The notes under the pieces are model-generated. The model did not search any database and had not been told where the DNA came from. It worked only from the letters and a program-made list of their open reading frames with translations. A stretch of 64,000 nucleotides of DNA from Eubacterium nodatum ATCC 33099. Lineage in GTDB: Bacteria > Bacillota > Clostridia > Peptostreptococcales > Anaerovoracaceae. Location: assembly GCA_000510425.1 (NCBI GenBank), contig AZKM01000018.1, positions 1-64,000 of the forward strand, given 5' to 3'. The first letter of the stretch is position 1, and each line of letters opens with the position of its first letter. This document shows, piece by piece, positions 51,536 to 61,077 of the stretch. The translations under genes and the position numbers were made by a program.

Positions 51536-52348
51536 TTAATAGAAAAAACCTCTATTCGGGTCTTTAAACTCGCTGAGCCTGGTCTCATACACTTCCATGG
51601 CAACATCTTCGTAGGGAAGTTTTCCTGTCTCCCCCAAAAGGCTTAAAAGATATTTAGAAAAAGGCGGGTTCAAAATCAAAAGGGGACCTAGCAAATATGT
51701 TGCCATAAAATTGTTAATCCTTACGCCTTCACCCATGTCGGAATTTTGTTTTTTCCCGTCTATGCCCACGCCTCTGACTTTCTTGAACAGAGGCATCCAT
51801 GTATCTCCTTCATCAGTCGGAAGAATATGTCCAAACTGGCTTTTAAAACCCACTATTTCGATTTTTGAGTTTTCGTTATCTTCTGAGCCCGACCCTTCTT
51901 TTGTTCCTTTTTCTCCAATGGCGGAAACAACCTCTTCATCAAGATTCAATTCTCCCAGAAAAAGTGAATTATGTCTGTTCATCATCTCAGGTCTTGCCGT
52001 ACCGTGAAAAAATCCAAGGCACGAAGTTTCACTGCCGTCTTCATAAACAATCTTATCTCCGAATACCTCAAGGGCATTTCCAGTGGCAAGAATAATCACA
52101 CCCAAATCTATAAGCTCTCTAATTCTCTCCTTTAGAGGCATAAGCTTTTCACACACCATTTTCTGGGATTCTTCGCTCATGGAGCCTATGTAAATAAAGT
52201 CCACATCCTCTGAAACAAATTTAGGTTCCTCAAAGATGCAGGTTCTGTAAACTTTTGCATCTCGTATCGCAGGCAAAATATATTTTAAATTTGCAGGATC
52301 TCCGTACAAGTCGCAAAGGTCAGGATACAAAATTTCTATCTTCATCAA
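51536..52348 (-). CDS. gatD: GatD-like glutamine amidotransferase lacking catalytic residues
   Basis: 270-aa partner of MurT. In active enzymes GatD hydrolyses glutamine and feeds ammonia to MurT, which amidates D-Glu of lipid II. Here the nucleophile region reads LATGNALEVFG where the family has a Cys (AICGGYQLLG), and the catalytic His segment reads TYLLGPLL instead of TYLHGPLL. The fold signatures and length remain, and a ~20-residue Glu/Ser-rich insert is seen near residue 150. It overlaps murT by 4 bp. It may be a structural partner, or MurT may use free ammonia. Confidence 0.85.
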   Translation of the reverse strand: MMKIEILYPDLCDLYGDPANLKYILPAIRDAKVYRTCIFEEPKFVSEDVDFIYIGSMSEESQKMVCEKLMPLKERIRELIDLGVIILATGNALEVFGDKIVYEDGSETSCLGFFHGTARPEMMNRHNSLFLGELNLDEEVVSAIGEKGTKEGSGSEDNENSKIEIVGFKSQFGHILPTDEGDTWMPLFKKVRGVGIDGKKQNSDMGEGVRINNFMATYLLGPLLILNPPFSKYLLSLLGETGKLPYEDVAMEVYETRLSEFKDPNRGFFY

Positions 52349-53721
52349 TGCACCCTCCTTTTCCTTGCAATGTCTTTAATCTTGGCAAGCACCCTTTCTC
52401 CTAAAGCGATTGAATCGGTTCCGTAAAATACAAAAATGCTCTCCCCTTTTGTGTATTTAAGCTTATCAGGTGCGTCTATTTCACTCTTTACCCATATAAT
52501 TTTTTCCTCCGGAACGCCTGCCAGAAGAAGCCGCAAATGATAGTCTTTACCTCTGGGACCGGTCACTATTATACGCTTTATGCTTTCGTTATTCAGGTAT
52601 TCAAAGTCGCAGTCGTACAGCCAGCTCGTATTTTCCGACCAGGTTTTTTCATCTCCGAGGCAGTTCATCATCAAGATAAGCTCTTTGTCACCCTTTTGAC
52701 CTGCAACATAATCAAAAGCTCTGGAACTTCCCAAAGCATTATTCTCTTTTGCCATTTGATTTGCAACGAAAACATCACCGCAAAGCTCTTTGGAATATCT
52801 GCTGCCGACTATTTCTACCTTATCAAGCATTTCCCTGCTCTCCTGATAACTTATACCAAGTTCTTTCAGTACAGCCACACAGGATACTAAGTTATAAATA
52901 TTGTGAACGCCGTCACTCATCAGCTTGTATGTAAGTTTTTCCTTGTTATCACCTATTTCTATCGTCATTTTCTCAAGGTCTACATTGCTTCCGAAATAAT
53001 TATATTCCGGCGCCTTGAAACCGCAATGAGAACAATACGCCTTTCCTATATGATGGTACCTTAGATACTTATACTTCAACTTATGACGACATACAGGGCA
53101 TAGCGTTATATCATTGATTATGTTTATCGACTCAGTTCTATCGGAATCCATCCGTGTTATACCGAAATAAACCCTGTCATTTCCCTTACAGAGTCTTGCG
53201 GAAATCAAATCGTCGGCATTGAGAATGAGTTTAGTTTCTCCGGGAATATTTTCATCTAAAATCTTTGCAATATAGCCGGTGTGTGCATTTCTCTTTATTG
53301 AATCTCTGAATAAATTTGTAATCAACATGTATTGAGGCTTTACATACGGCAAAATCTTGGGAGTTGCTCTTTCATCAATTTCAAGTACAGCCATATAATA
53401 GTTACTTCTGCCAAAGATATTTGCTCCGCGCAAAAGACTTGTGGCAATCCCAAAATGGATATTTGAGCCCAGTCTGTTGTTCAAAACAGAAATACCCTTA
53501 ACCTCCAGTGCATCTACGAGAAGATTGGACACCGTGGTCTTTCCGTTAGTCCCTGTAATACCTATAATCTTATTCGGCTTTCCTATATGTGCCAGAAAGT
53601 CCGGACATATTTTTATTGCCAGAAGTCCGGGAAAATTCGTTCCGTTTCTTCTCGCTATTTTTAGTGCAATTACAGACAGCTTAGCCATAAGCAAAGCTAT
53701 CCCATATCTAATTTTGCTCAT
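52345..53721 (-). CDS. murT: Lipid II isoglutaminyl synthase, MurT subunit
   Basis: 458-aa Mur-ligase-like ATPase. P-loop GITGTNGKTT is near residue 55, a MurT-type zinc ribbon CPVC...CSHC lies at ~200-225, and the C-terminal DUF1727 region is present (GTDSIALGERVL). It amidates the D-Glu alpha-carboxylate of the peptidoglycan stem with ammonia from GatD. First gene of the murT-gatD pair. Confidence 0.93.
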   Translation of the reverse strand: MSKIRYGIALLMAKLSVIALKIARRNGTNFPGLLAIKICPDFLAHIGKPNKIIGITGTNGKTTVSNLLVDALEVKGISVLNNRLGSNIHFGIATSLLRGANIFGRSNYYMAVLEIDERATPKILPYVKPQYMLITNLFRDSIKRNAHTGYIAKILDENIPGETKLILNADDLISARLCKGNDRVYFGITRMDSDRTESINIINDITLCPVCRHKLKYKYLRYHHIGKAYCSHCGFKAPEYNYFGSNVDLEKMTIEIGDNKEKLTYKLMSDGVHNIYNLVSCVAVLKELGISYQESREMLDKVEIVGSRYSKELCGDVFVANQMAKENNALGSSRAFDYVAGQKGDKELILMMNCLGDEKTWSENTSWLYDCDFEYLNNESIKRIIVTGPRGKDYHLRLLLAGVPEEKIIWVKSEIDAPDKLKYTKGESIFVFYGTDSIALGERVLAKIKDIARKRRVH

Positions 53722-53748
53722 AAATTTTCTCCGCCGCGTAATATATTA

Positions 53749-53770
53749 AGCCGCCTATAATACGGCGGCT
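53749..53770 (-). terminator. Terminator of the ATP-grasp gene
   Basis: AGCCGCC and GGCGGCT form a 7-bp GC-rich stem around an 8-nt loop, followed on the minus strand by TTAATATATT. It lies between the ATP-grasp gene and murT. Confidence 0.6.
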
Positions 53771-53875
53771 CACATCCCCTGTTAATGTGTATACAATAAG
53801 CCCTATTGAAACCCATTGTGCAGTAATTATTGAATGAATGATTCACAAGCCTGTCAGCGACTTATTTTGCAGTCA

Positions 53876-54904
53876 TTATTTATATTGGTAGCTTGGTACG
53901 ATTTTTTTAAGAACCGGAACAATTCCAATCCCCCCGGGAGTCTGTCCCGGAAGCTGCCAAAAGTCATGGGCACAGTAGTTATTGCCTTCAATAATTGCAG
54001 GTCCATTTGGCGTAATTGCAACATCCCAGCCTACATATCTCATCTGAGGAACCACCATTGCAGCCTTCAACACCATTTCCTTAGCTTCTTTGAAAAAAGG
54101 TGTCTTAAAACCAACAAGCTGATGTCCCGTAAACGGATGCTCCGTATAATGTTCATCATCTTTAGTTTCCCCGGGATGTGCCGGAAAAAGGAATTCACCC
54201 GTCTCAAGATCCACAGGACCATGAACGCCATAGTTATCCACGATTCTGTTATTGTTCCCAAACTTCTGAACGCAGTAGATGAGATTCGGTTTTCCGTCAT
54301 CCCCAATCAATGTAATCATCCTCATGGTATTTGCTGAATAGGGATACACTGCCGCAAGATCGGGATGATTTTCAATTACATCTTCAAGGGTTCCAAAGCC
54401 TTTATCCACAACATATTTATAAAAGGCTTCGCCATTGGCAAAGTCTTCTCTTCTGAGAAGCTCAGCCCCGTGTCCGCAGGTAAGGTCAGTCATCTTCGCA
54501 AAGATTTTATCCTTTTTCTCATAATATGCAATTACCTCTTCCTTTGGCGCAGTAGCCATATCTACATATTCTCTTCCGATATAGTCCTTAAACACCTGAT
54601 TAAACTCATTCTTATTGTCAAATAAATGTGCATAGGCTTCATCATTAACCTGCTGAATCAGTTTCTTGCTTCTGAATCTGGTCAAATAAGTATCCTTCTG
54701 CTCGTCAGTCAAGTCGTAAAATTGAAAGATAACATAATCATGGTATCCTGCATCAAACTTTTTCATACAGCGCAGGATGTCAAAAAAGCAAAAGAGTCTG
54801 CTCTTTCCCGAAAGCTGATGTGCCCTCGTTACAACACCGAAAAAACGCCGAAAGCTTGCATTTTTAATAACTCTTAATTTATATGCCAATTTACTCTCTG
54901 CCAT
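53876..54904 (-). CDS. Sugar-transfer-associated ATP-grasp family protein
   Basis: 342 aa. I place it in the ATP-grasp group linked with sugar-transfer and capsule genes, from patterns such as KMTDLTCGHGAELL, YSANTMRMITLIG and AIIEGNNYCAHDFWQLPGQTPGG, where the EGN motif supplies metal ligands. The reaction is unknown; ATP-grasp enzymes join a carboxylate to an amine or thiol. It stands as a single gene with its own promoter, next to the murT-gatD cell-envelope genes. Confidence 0.8.
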   Translation of the reverse strand: MAESKLAYKLRVIKNASFRRFFGVVTRAHQLSGKSRLFCFFDILRCMKKFDAGYHDYVIFQFYDLTDEQKDTYLTRFRSKKLIQQVNDEAYAHLFDNKNEFNQVFKDYIGREYVDMATAPKEEVIAYYEKKDKIFAKMTDLTCGHGAELLRREDFANGEAFYKYVVDKGFGTLEDVIENHPDLAAVYPYSANTMRMITLIGDDGKPNLIYCVQKFGNNNRIVDNYGVHGPVDLETGEFLFPAHPGETKDDEHYTEHPFTGHQLVGFKTPFFKEAKEMVLKAAMVVPQMRYVGWDVAITPNGPAIIEGNNYCAHDFWQLPGQTPGGIGIVPVLKKIVPSYQYK

Positions 54905-54987
54905 AAGTATTCACCTTCACAATTTATATATTAGAATTCATCACTACCTGCTTAAATTCAAGCGAGAATCATTTCAATCCGATATAT

Positions 54988-55016
54988 ATGTTATGCGATT
55001 TTACCTTCTTTGTCAA
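54988..55016 (-). promoter_or_regulatory. Promoter of the ATP-grasp gene
   Basis: Minus-strand TTGACA (55011-55016), a 17-bp spacer and TAACAT (54988-54993), ~85 bp before the start codon. Confidence 0.6.
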
Positions 55017-55178
55017 ACTTCATAAGTAATATTGACAAAATTCCCCATTGCTCAAAGCTCTTGGAAATTCATTCTTGAATCACCTATGCAGCTCAATTAG
55101 CATACCTGTCAAGTTTCAAACACTGATTTTTTCAAAAAAATACAGAAGCATTTAATACATGACAAAGGACATCACGCT

Positions 55179-57002
55179 TTAGATAACAGTTAGAATTCCG
55201 ATATAATATGCTGAAAAAATCTGAGCAATAAAACCTAATAGCAATACACCATTTTTGAAGCTTCGTTCTTTAAAATATGTGTATCCTCCGCATAAAACAC
55301 CTGCAATGCAAAAAATCCATCCAATGGCAGTGATAAGTATAAGTTCATGGGCAAGAATTTCATATATCGAAAACCAATGAACCATCCCTATAATTCCGGA
55401 TAACCCCAGTACAGTCCCTGCAATGCAAAACCAGATACGAGTTTGCATACATTTCCGCCTATTTTTCAGAAGTGAAATAAACTGCGTTGCCAGTAATATA
55501 AAAAATATCATCGTTGTAGAAGCATAAGTTGCAAAACCAATTATAAATCCTATATGCCCCTGTGTTTTAGATGCCAAAACATAATCATGAGCCAACCTAA
55601 AACTTACCGAACTCACCTTACCGTCAGTCACCTTAAAAGCAAGTATTTTTTCTTCCGGACTGGCATCTTTACAAAAGAAAATATTAGGAGCTATTTGTTC
55701 ATAATATATTTTTTTATTCCCAAAAGGCATAGTAAGATAAATACGATTATTACTTGTTACTTTAATAGAAATCATTTGCATTTTCCCTTGTATTTTTCCA
55801 ACATTTTTAAATACAGAACGTGCAGGAAGATAGTCTCCGTTCAACATCCTTAAATCTGACTTCCCTTTTATTTTGCTTTTAGCAGTTTCTTTATACGCAA
55901 TTTTCTCCATTATTTCTGAACAAAACTCAGTCTCCATCACATTTGTCAATATTAAAACGGCTCTCTCATTTTTGGGTTCTACCCATATTTGTGTTTTGAA
56001 CCCATATGTTCCGCCTTCATGCCCGAACATTTTTGAATTACTCGCATATTGCCAAAAGCCATGAGATAAACCGGAATTTGCACCGTAAGAACGATAGGTT
56101 TCTGTAAACATTTCTACTTTGGTATGGGCACTGTGAAACAATAGATCGCTTCTTTTATTATGTTTAGCTAACTCTTGTGCATATCGCAATAAATCCTTTG
56201 ATGAACCGTTCATTCCTCCTGCAGGATACATCCTCAAATACATATAGGGTTCTTTTTTAAACTTATTTTTAGCGAAAGAATATCCTATCGCTTTTTTCTC
56301 AATTATTTTAGGATTATCATTTTGAAACGGACCTATAGATGTATTCTTCATCCTTAAAGGTTTTAAGATCCGTTCCTTTACATATTTTTGATAGCTTTGA
56401 CCACTTACCATTTCTATAATGTATGCAGCCAAGGCTGCACCCCAATTAGAATATGCGCTGACCGCTCCCGGTGAAAATACCTGCTCAGGCTGGTATGAAG
56501 ATAATACTTCAGCTAATGTCAATTCTCTTTCATTTTCAAAATAGCGAAGGTTAATAAGTTGTTCTTCAAATCCTGCTGTATGATTCATGAGATGAAGCAT
56601 TGTGACAGGTTTATCATAATTCAAGTTCTTTAAAAATCCCCTTGGCAAATAGCTACGGATATCTGCATTCAAATCAAGTTTTCCTTCTTCCGCAAGTTGC
56701 ATTGCACTAGTCCATATAAATGTTTTCGATATCGAACCCCATTCAAAAATTGTATTCTCAGAATTCATAGGCACTCTCTTTTCCAAATCCGCATATCCAT
56801 AGGTCCTTGAAAATACAATTTCACCATGTTCAGAAATAATGACACACGCCCCCGGAACAGTTTTTCCGATATATTTGTCCGCAACCTTGTCAATAACAAA
56901 TTTATAATCGTGGTTCCTTTCCGCTGCAAAAGCAAAACAATCAGGCAATTCAATAGCAATGACAATAGCGATACAGCAACTCAAGATGCAGATTTTTTTC
57001 AT
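55179..57002 (-). CDS. Serine hydrolase (class C beta-lactamase/PBP4* fold) with C-terminal TM domain
   Basis: 607 aa. A signal peptide (1-~27) is followed by a beta-lactamase-like domain with the Ser-x-x-Lys motif SISK (~93), YSN (~188) and HEGG (~336). A beta-rich linker and four to five C-terminal TM helices (~485-605) follow, so the catalytic domain faces outside. Such proteins act as peptidases or esterases on peptides or cell-wall material and are not usually antibiotic resistance enzymes. It lies 23 bp downstream of the ECF ATPase gene, as the last member of a long operon. Confidence 0.88.
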   Translation of the reverse strand: MKKICILSCCIAIVIAIELPDCFAFAAERNHDYKFVIDKVADKYIGKTVPGACVIISEHGEIVFSRTYGYADLEKRVPMNSENTIFEWGSISKTFIWTSAMQLAEEGKLDLNADIRSYLPRGFLKNLNYDKPVTMLHLMNHTAGFEEQLINLRYFENERELTLAEVLSSYQPEQVFSPGAVSAYSNWGAALAAYIIEMVSGQSYQKYVKERILKPLRMKNTSIGPFQNDNPKIIEKKAIGYSFAKNKFKKEPYMYLRMYPAGGMNGSSKDLLRYAQELAKHNKRSDLLFHSAHTKVEMFTETYRSYGANSGLSHGFWQYASNSKMFGHEGGTYGFKTQIWVEPKNERAVLILTNVMETEFCSEIMEKIAYKETAKSKIKGKSDLRMLNGDYLPARSVFKNVGKIQGKMQMISIKVTSNNRIYLTMPFGNKKIYYEQIAPNIFFCKDASPEEKILAFKVTDGKVSSVSFRLAHDYVLASKTQGHIGFIIGFATYASTTMIFFILLATQFISLLKNRRKCMQTRIWFCIAGTVLGLSGIIGMVHWFSIYEILAHELILITAIGWIFCIAGVLCGGYTYFKERSFKNGVLLLGFIAQIFSAYYIGILTVI

Positions 57003-57025
57003 GACATTTTCCCTTCCTTAATTCT

Positions 57026-58423
57026 TTATTTCCATATTTCATCCATATTTATTCTGCATTCACAACAAGCATTCATAAATTCCTCATCATGAGTTATTAC
57101 TAAAATTGTTTTTCCTTGTTTTATCGTATTTTTTAATGCCTTTGCAATCAAAAACATATTCTCGGCATCCAAACCGCTGGTAGGTTCATCAAGTATCAAA
57201 ATTTTTTTACTCGATAAAAGCGCACAACATACCGCAAGCCGTTGCTTTTGCCCCCCTGATAATGAAGCCGGATGAGAATCTTTATGGTCATATAGTTGTA
57301 TACTCTTGAGCAGTTTTTTTGCCTTTTCTAAATTCTTTATACTGCATTCTGTTCCAAGAAAAAGTTCCTTTGAAACACTTTCAGTGAAAAATTGTATTCC
57401 CGTGTCATTTGAACAGTAATAAACATCCTTACGAAGTTTTCTGCATCCTGCTCTTTCCCCATGGAGGTAAATGTTGCCTTTTTTTAATTTCTCAAGTCCG
57501 CTTAAAATTAAAGCTAGACTCGTTTTTCCTACACCATTACTCCCTGTAATAGCTGTAATGCTTTTCTCGTTAACAAAAATATTTACATCTTTTAATATCT
57601 GTTTTTTATTTTTTTCGAGTGATACCTTTTCTGCTCGTATCGCAATATTATCTGTTGGAGACGGTGTAGGCATTTCTGTAAAAGGTGTGTCTACAGTACA
57701 ACGAATTCCCTTTGAAATGCGTTCACGGGTATTTATTGTACTGAACTCTAAAGCTGAATACTGTTTTTGTATATGTCCATTTTCCATGTATAAATATCTA
57801 TCAGCGAGTCCTCCTATCCAACTGATACGATGCTCAGCAATCAGCAGTGTGTATCCCGATTTCTTTAACTCTGCAAGAATATTTTTCATTTGACTAATTC
57901 CGGCTTTATCCAGATTCGCAGTAGGTTCATCAAACACAAAAACCTGCGGATGCATAGCATATACAGAAGCTACCGCTGTTCGCTGTTTTTCACCACTTGA
58001 AAGTAAATCTAAAGATACATTCCCTATATTCTCCAATCTCATCTTATGAATGGCACTCTTTGTTCTGCTTTGAATATCAAATTTTGAAAAACCATAATTC
58101 TCACAGCCAAAGGCTATCTCTCCTTCAAGCTCTGATGAAAAAAACTGCCTTTGAGGATCTTGAAATATACTGCCGACAACTTCGCCGATGTCATAAGATT
58201 GCATCTTGTCAATATTTTCTCCTGCAATGTATATGTTCCCTGTTTTCGTTCCTTTGTAATACTTAGGGGCAAGACCATTTACAAGTCTTGTAATTGTAGT
58301 TTTTCCGCATCCGGATTTCCCTGTAAAAACTACACATTCTCCATCTTTTATCATTAAATCTATATTTGCTACACCGCGCTTGCTCCCAGAATATTGAAAG
58401 GAAACATTCTTTAATTCAATCAT
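57026..58423 (-). CDS. ECF-type ABC ATPase, two fused ATPase domains
   Basis: 465 aa with two complete nucleotide-binding domains. Domain 1 has GKSGCGKTT, LLSSGEKQR, VFVFDEPTANLD and AEH. Domain 2 starts near residue 260 with GSNGVGKTS, LSGGQKQR, ILILDEPTSGLD and THDE. This fused EcfA form (YkoD/CbiO-like) powers a dedicated ECF transporter. It overlaps the EcfT-like gene by 4 bp. The first signature has SSGE instead of SGGE. Confidence 0.93.
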   Translation of the reverse strand: MIELKNVSFQYSGSKRGVANIDLMIKDGECVVFTGKSGCGKTTITRLVNGLAPKYYKGTKTGNIYIAGENIDKMQSYDIGEVVGSIFQDPQRQFFSSELEGEIAFGCENYGFSKFDIQSRTKSAIHKMRLENIGNVSLDLLSSGEKQRTAVASVYAMHPQVFVFDEPTANLDKAGISQMKNILAELKKSGYTLLIAEHRISWIGGLADRYLYMENGHIQKQYSALEFSTINTRERISKGIRCTVDTPFTEMPTPSPTDNIAIRAEKVSLEKNKKQILKDVNIFVNEKSITAITGSNGVGKTSLALILSGLEKLKKGNIYLHGERAGCRKLRKDVYYCSNDTGIQFFTESVSKELFLGTECSIKNLEKAKKLLKSIQLYDHKDSHPASLSGGQKQRLAVCCALLSSKKILILDEPTSGLDAENMFLIAKALKNTIKQGKTILVITHDEEFMNACCECRINMDEIWK

Positions 58424-59115
58424 ATTTTAATGCCTCCAACCCACAGGTAAACTGATATCAAAACTGTCCAAAAAAACATGACAAATATATCCGTTATCCC
58501 AATACTGCTCTCATAGTAACTACTTCTTATTCCGGGATTTTCTGCACCTCGCGCAATGGCTGAAACCGAAAGATGATCAGCTATCATTAAAATTCTGATG
58601 AGAAGTGGTATTAAAACATATTCACAGCTTATTACAGGTGTTCTTAATATTTCTTTAATATCTGTCAAATTTCTATTTTTCATTGATAAGCATACACTTC
58701 TAAATTCTAATTTAATAGTAGGGAAAAATCTGAATACTACAAGTACCCCCAGAATAACAGGTGTAGGGGTATGAATTCTACTTAAAAAAGCGGAGATCTT
58801 TCCTGGTGGTGTTGTAATCAAGTCCCACGATACCAAAATAACAGGCGACAGACTCCAAAAAATCAGCACATAAAATTCAGAAAAAATAAACATATGAAAG
58901 TCATAGTATCGTATAGCATACAGTAAAATCCCCAACATTATATAAAATATGCCATAGTTAAATAAAATTTTCCGTTTTCCTTGTATAGCAATATATAAAA
59001 AAGCTGCAATAGTAAGCACAAAACTGAGGATGACATTTTTCCCCAAAGAAATGGCTATTAGCACACAGATGAAACACCATATCTTAGTAATAACAGAAAA
59101 TGAAATTTCTTTCAT
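58420..59115 (-). CDS. ECF-type transmembrane coupling protein (EcfT-like)
   Basis: 231-aa membrane protein with five to six helices and the coupling motif SAIARGAENPG near the C-terminus, as in EcfT/CbiQ proteins. Second EcfT in this window; this one belongs to a dedicated (group I-like) set with fused ATPase and its own S component. It overlaps both neighbours. Confidence 0.87.
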   Translation of the reverse strand: MKEISFSVITKIWCFICVLIAISLGKNVILSFVLTIAAFLYIAIQGKRKILFNYGIFYIMLGILLYAIRYYDFHMFIFSEFYVLIFWSLSPVILVSWDLITTPPGKISAFLSRIHTPTPVILGVLVVFRFFPTIKLEFRSVCLSMKNRNLTDIKEILRTPVISCEYVLIPLLIRILMIADHLSVSAIARGAENPGIRSSYYESSIGITDIFVMFFWTVLISVYLWVGGIKI

Positions 59116-59729
59116 TACAAAATTCCCGCTTTTTTAAAGTGTTTTCCGATAATTTTTTTGCCTATTAGACTCCCCGCAAGCCCACATGCCGTGGTAAAAA
59201 TCACTATGAATACAACCCATCCCGGAGTCTTATAGTAGTGCACATACGAGTCTATATAATTTTGATCCATTCCACTATTTCTTGCAAAGCTATAATATGT
59301 TTTCCAGAAAAACCAAATTGGCAGCAAATTGACACCATTATATAAAAGACTGGAAACGGTCCATGCTGCCGTAATTTGTTTTGAATTTCTTCCAGAGCAA
59401 TCCTTCCACAAGATAGCCTCACATATAATACCGACAGCGACAAAATATGGTAAAAGATACCAGTTCCCCATAAATGTATAGATAATACCTATAATACTCA
59501 TATATGTAAGTGTAACAAAGTGTTTTCTAACCCGACACAAAAGTAAATAGTAAATCGGTGCACATAAGAGCATTGTAAATCCTATTGATAAAACCATGCT
59601 TACAAAGTGATTAGCCATGCATATCATATTTATAAGAAATTGGATAAGAATAAGGAAGAGACTCAATAGAACTACAGTAATTACATCTTTTATTTCCCAT
59701 TTTAATATTTTCTTGCTTTCATTGTTCAT
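59115..59729 (-). CDS. MptD-family ECF S component
   Basis: 204-aa integral membrane protein with about six helices and a cytoplasmic C-terminus (IGKKIIGKHFKKAGIL). I assign it to the MptD/TIGR02185-type putative S components by topology, size, the GWVVFIV...CGLAGSLIG region and position in front of EcfT and EcfA. The substrate is unknown. Its stop overlaps the EcfT start by 1 bp. Confidence 0.78.
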   Translation of the reverse strand: MNNESKKILKWEIKDVITVVLLSLFLILIQFLINMICMANHFVSMVLSIGFTMLLCAPIYYLLLCRVRKHFVTLTYMSIIGIIYTFMGNWYLLPYFVAVGIICEAILWKDCSGRNSKQITAAWTVSSLLYNGVNLLPIWFFWKTYYSFARNSGMDQNYIDSYVHYYKTPGWVVFIVIFTTACGLAGSLIGKKIIGKHFKKAGIL

Positions 59730-59748
59730 TTCTTTTCCTCCATAAATG

Positions 59749-60489
59749 TTATTTTTTTGCTTTAACTAAAAATGTCGGCATAGTGCGATATCTAAGTGCC
59801 ATGAAGGAATTCCAATATTTCTCCTGAGCAAGTGTCTCAATTTCAATTTCTTTAAATCCAGTTTCCTTGCATATTTTCAAATCCCACTCAGGGCGTTTTA
59901 TATAACTTAAAGGCAATTTTTTGAATTCATTCATCATGTCCTTATCGTGATAATAATCTCGAAATGTTCCATAGCGTTTAGTTAAGATATCTTCATCTGA
60001 CCGGAAGTGCTTTGCTTGTTCCTCTCCCCAAAAAGGGAAAAGCCAATTGGCGTCCAAGTTCAACATACAACCGCCGGATTTCAAAATTCTGTACCACTCT
60101 CCATAAACTTTTTTTGGATTATTAAATAGCCAAAAAGCATGCCTTGAAACTACAGTATCAAAGGTATTATCGGTAAAGTCCATTGACTCTGCGTCTTTAA
60201 GCATGAAAGTGATTTTATTTAAAAAGCCCAACTCCTCAGATATTTTTGCAGCTGCCTTGAGCATTGCGATATTATTGTCTATTGCAATAACTTCACAACC
60301 TATCTTTGCAAAAATCAACGAAATAAACCCGGTTCCACATCCAACATCTAAAATTTTTCCCTTTTGACAACCATTGATGTGCTGTTTTATCAAAGCTTCC
60401 CATTCCGAACCTGTTTCCTCTATTTCACGCAAAAGAAATATCCTCATTTTTTCGGAATCCATAGACCATATTTTCTCAGCTTTATTCAT
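59749..60489 (-). CDS. Class I SAM-dependent methyltransferase
   Basis: 246 aa with motif I ILDVGCGTGFI near residue 47, AIDNN at the end of strand 2, and FDTVVSRHAFWLF as motif IV. The acceptor is unknown. It lies between an ATC-hydrolase-like gene (abutting) and the ECF S component (19 bp), all in one operon with two ABC transporters, so it may modify the transported compound. Confidence 0.88.
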   Translation of the reverse strand: MNKAEKIWSMDSEKMRIFLLREIEETGSEWEALIKQHINGCQKGKILDVGCGTGFISLIFAKIGCEVIAIDNNIAMLKAAAKISEELGFLNKITFMLKDAESMDFTDNTFDTVVSRHAFWLFNNPKKVYGEWYRILKSGGCMLNLDANWLFPFWGEEQAKHFRSDEDILTKRYGTFRDYYHDKDMMNEFKKLPLSYIKRPEWDLKICKETGFKEIEIETLAQEKYWNSFMALRYRTMPTFLVKAKK

Positions 60490-61074
60490 CTAATTTTTTC
60501 CTTTCTTGTTTATAAAGCAAAAGTCGCATTTTTTACCGTTCATGCCCAGCGTCTGACTTCGTTCAAATACAAAGCCTTCTATATTTCCGAATACGATATG
60601 ATCACACAGGCAGAATATCTCACAAAGTTCCGGGCACCCAAAAAACTCGCAGGTATCCGCCCACAGACATTTAAGTACATCAACACGGTAGCATCTGCTA
60701 TCATCCGATATGATTCTGCTTTTCCATATTTCCTCACCCGACATCCCTTTTCTCATAAAAATGCGAAACAACCGGAAAAACCCGGGAATATGAAAAAAAG
60801 TTTTCAAAAGTTTATGGGTCTTTTCCGCGATATGAAACGAATATTCCTTCACCAATGCCTTTGCCTCGTCTTTTGGAAGACCTTGATCTATGAAGCATCT
60901 GTACAAGGCTATGTTGGAAATAATACTGCCTTTTTGTCTTTTTTTCTGCTTTTTTGTCCATGCACCTAGGTTGATTTCTTCGATGAGGAGCTCCATTTTT
61001 GCCTTATGCTCTGAATCTATATTCTCTAACAGGTGTGCATCTAGCTTACCGAAGTAAAAACTTTTGTATGTCAT
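60490..61074 (-). CDS. L-2-amino-thiazoline-4-carboxylate hydrolase-like protein
   Basis: 194 aa, assigned to the ATC hydrolase family by its helical N-terminus and the Cys-rich end (KCLWADTCEFFGCPELCEIFCLCD). The founding activity opens a thiazoline ring to S-carbamyl-cysteine, but many family members sit next to transporters and methyltransferases and have unknown roles. It is sandwiched with 3 bp and 0 bp gaps between an ABC transporter and the methyltransferase. Confidence 0.78.
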   Translation of the reverse strand: MTYKSFYFGKLDAHLLENIDSEHKAKMELLIEEINLGAWTKKQKKRQKGSIISNIALYRCFIDQGLPKDEAKALVKEYSFHIAEKTHKLLKTFFHIPGFFRLFRIFMRKGMSGEEIWKSRIISDDSRCYRVDVLKCLWADTCEFFGCPELCEIFCLCDHIVFGNIEGFVFERSQTLGMNGKKCDFCFINKKGKN

Positions 61075-61077
61075 ATC

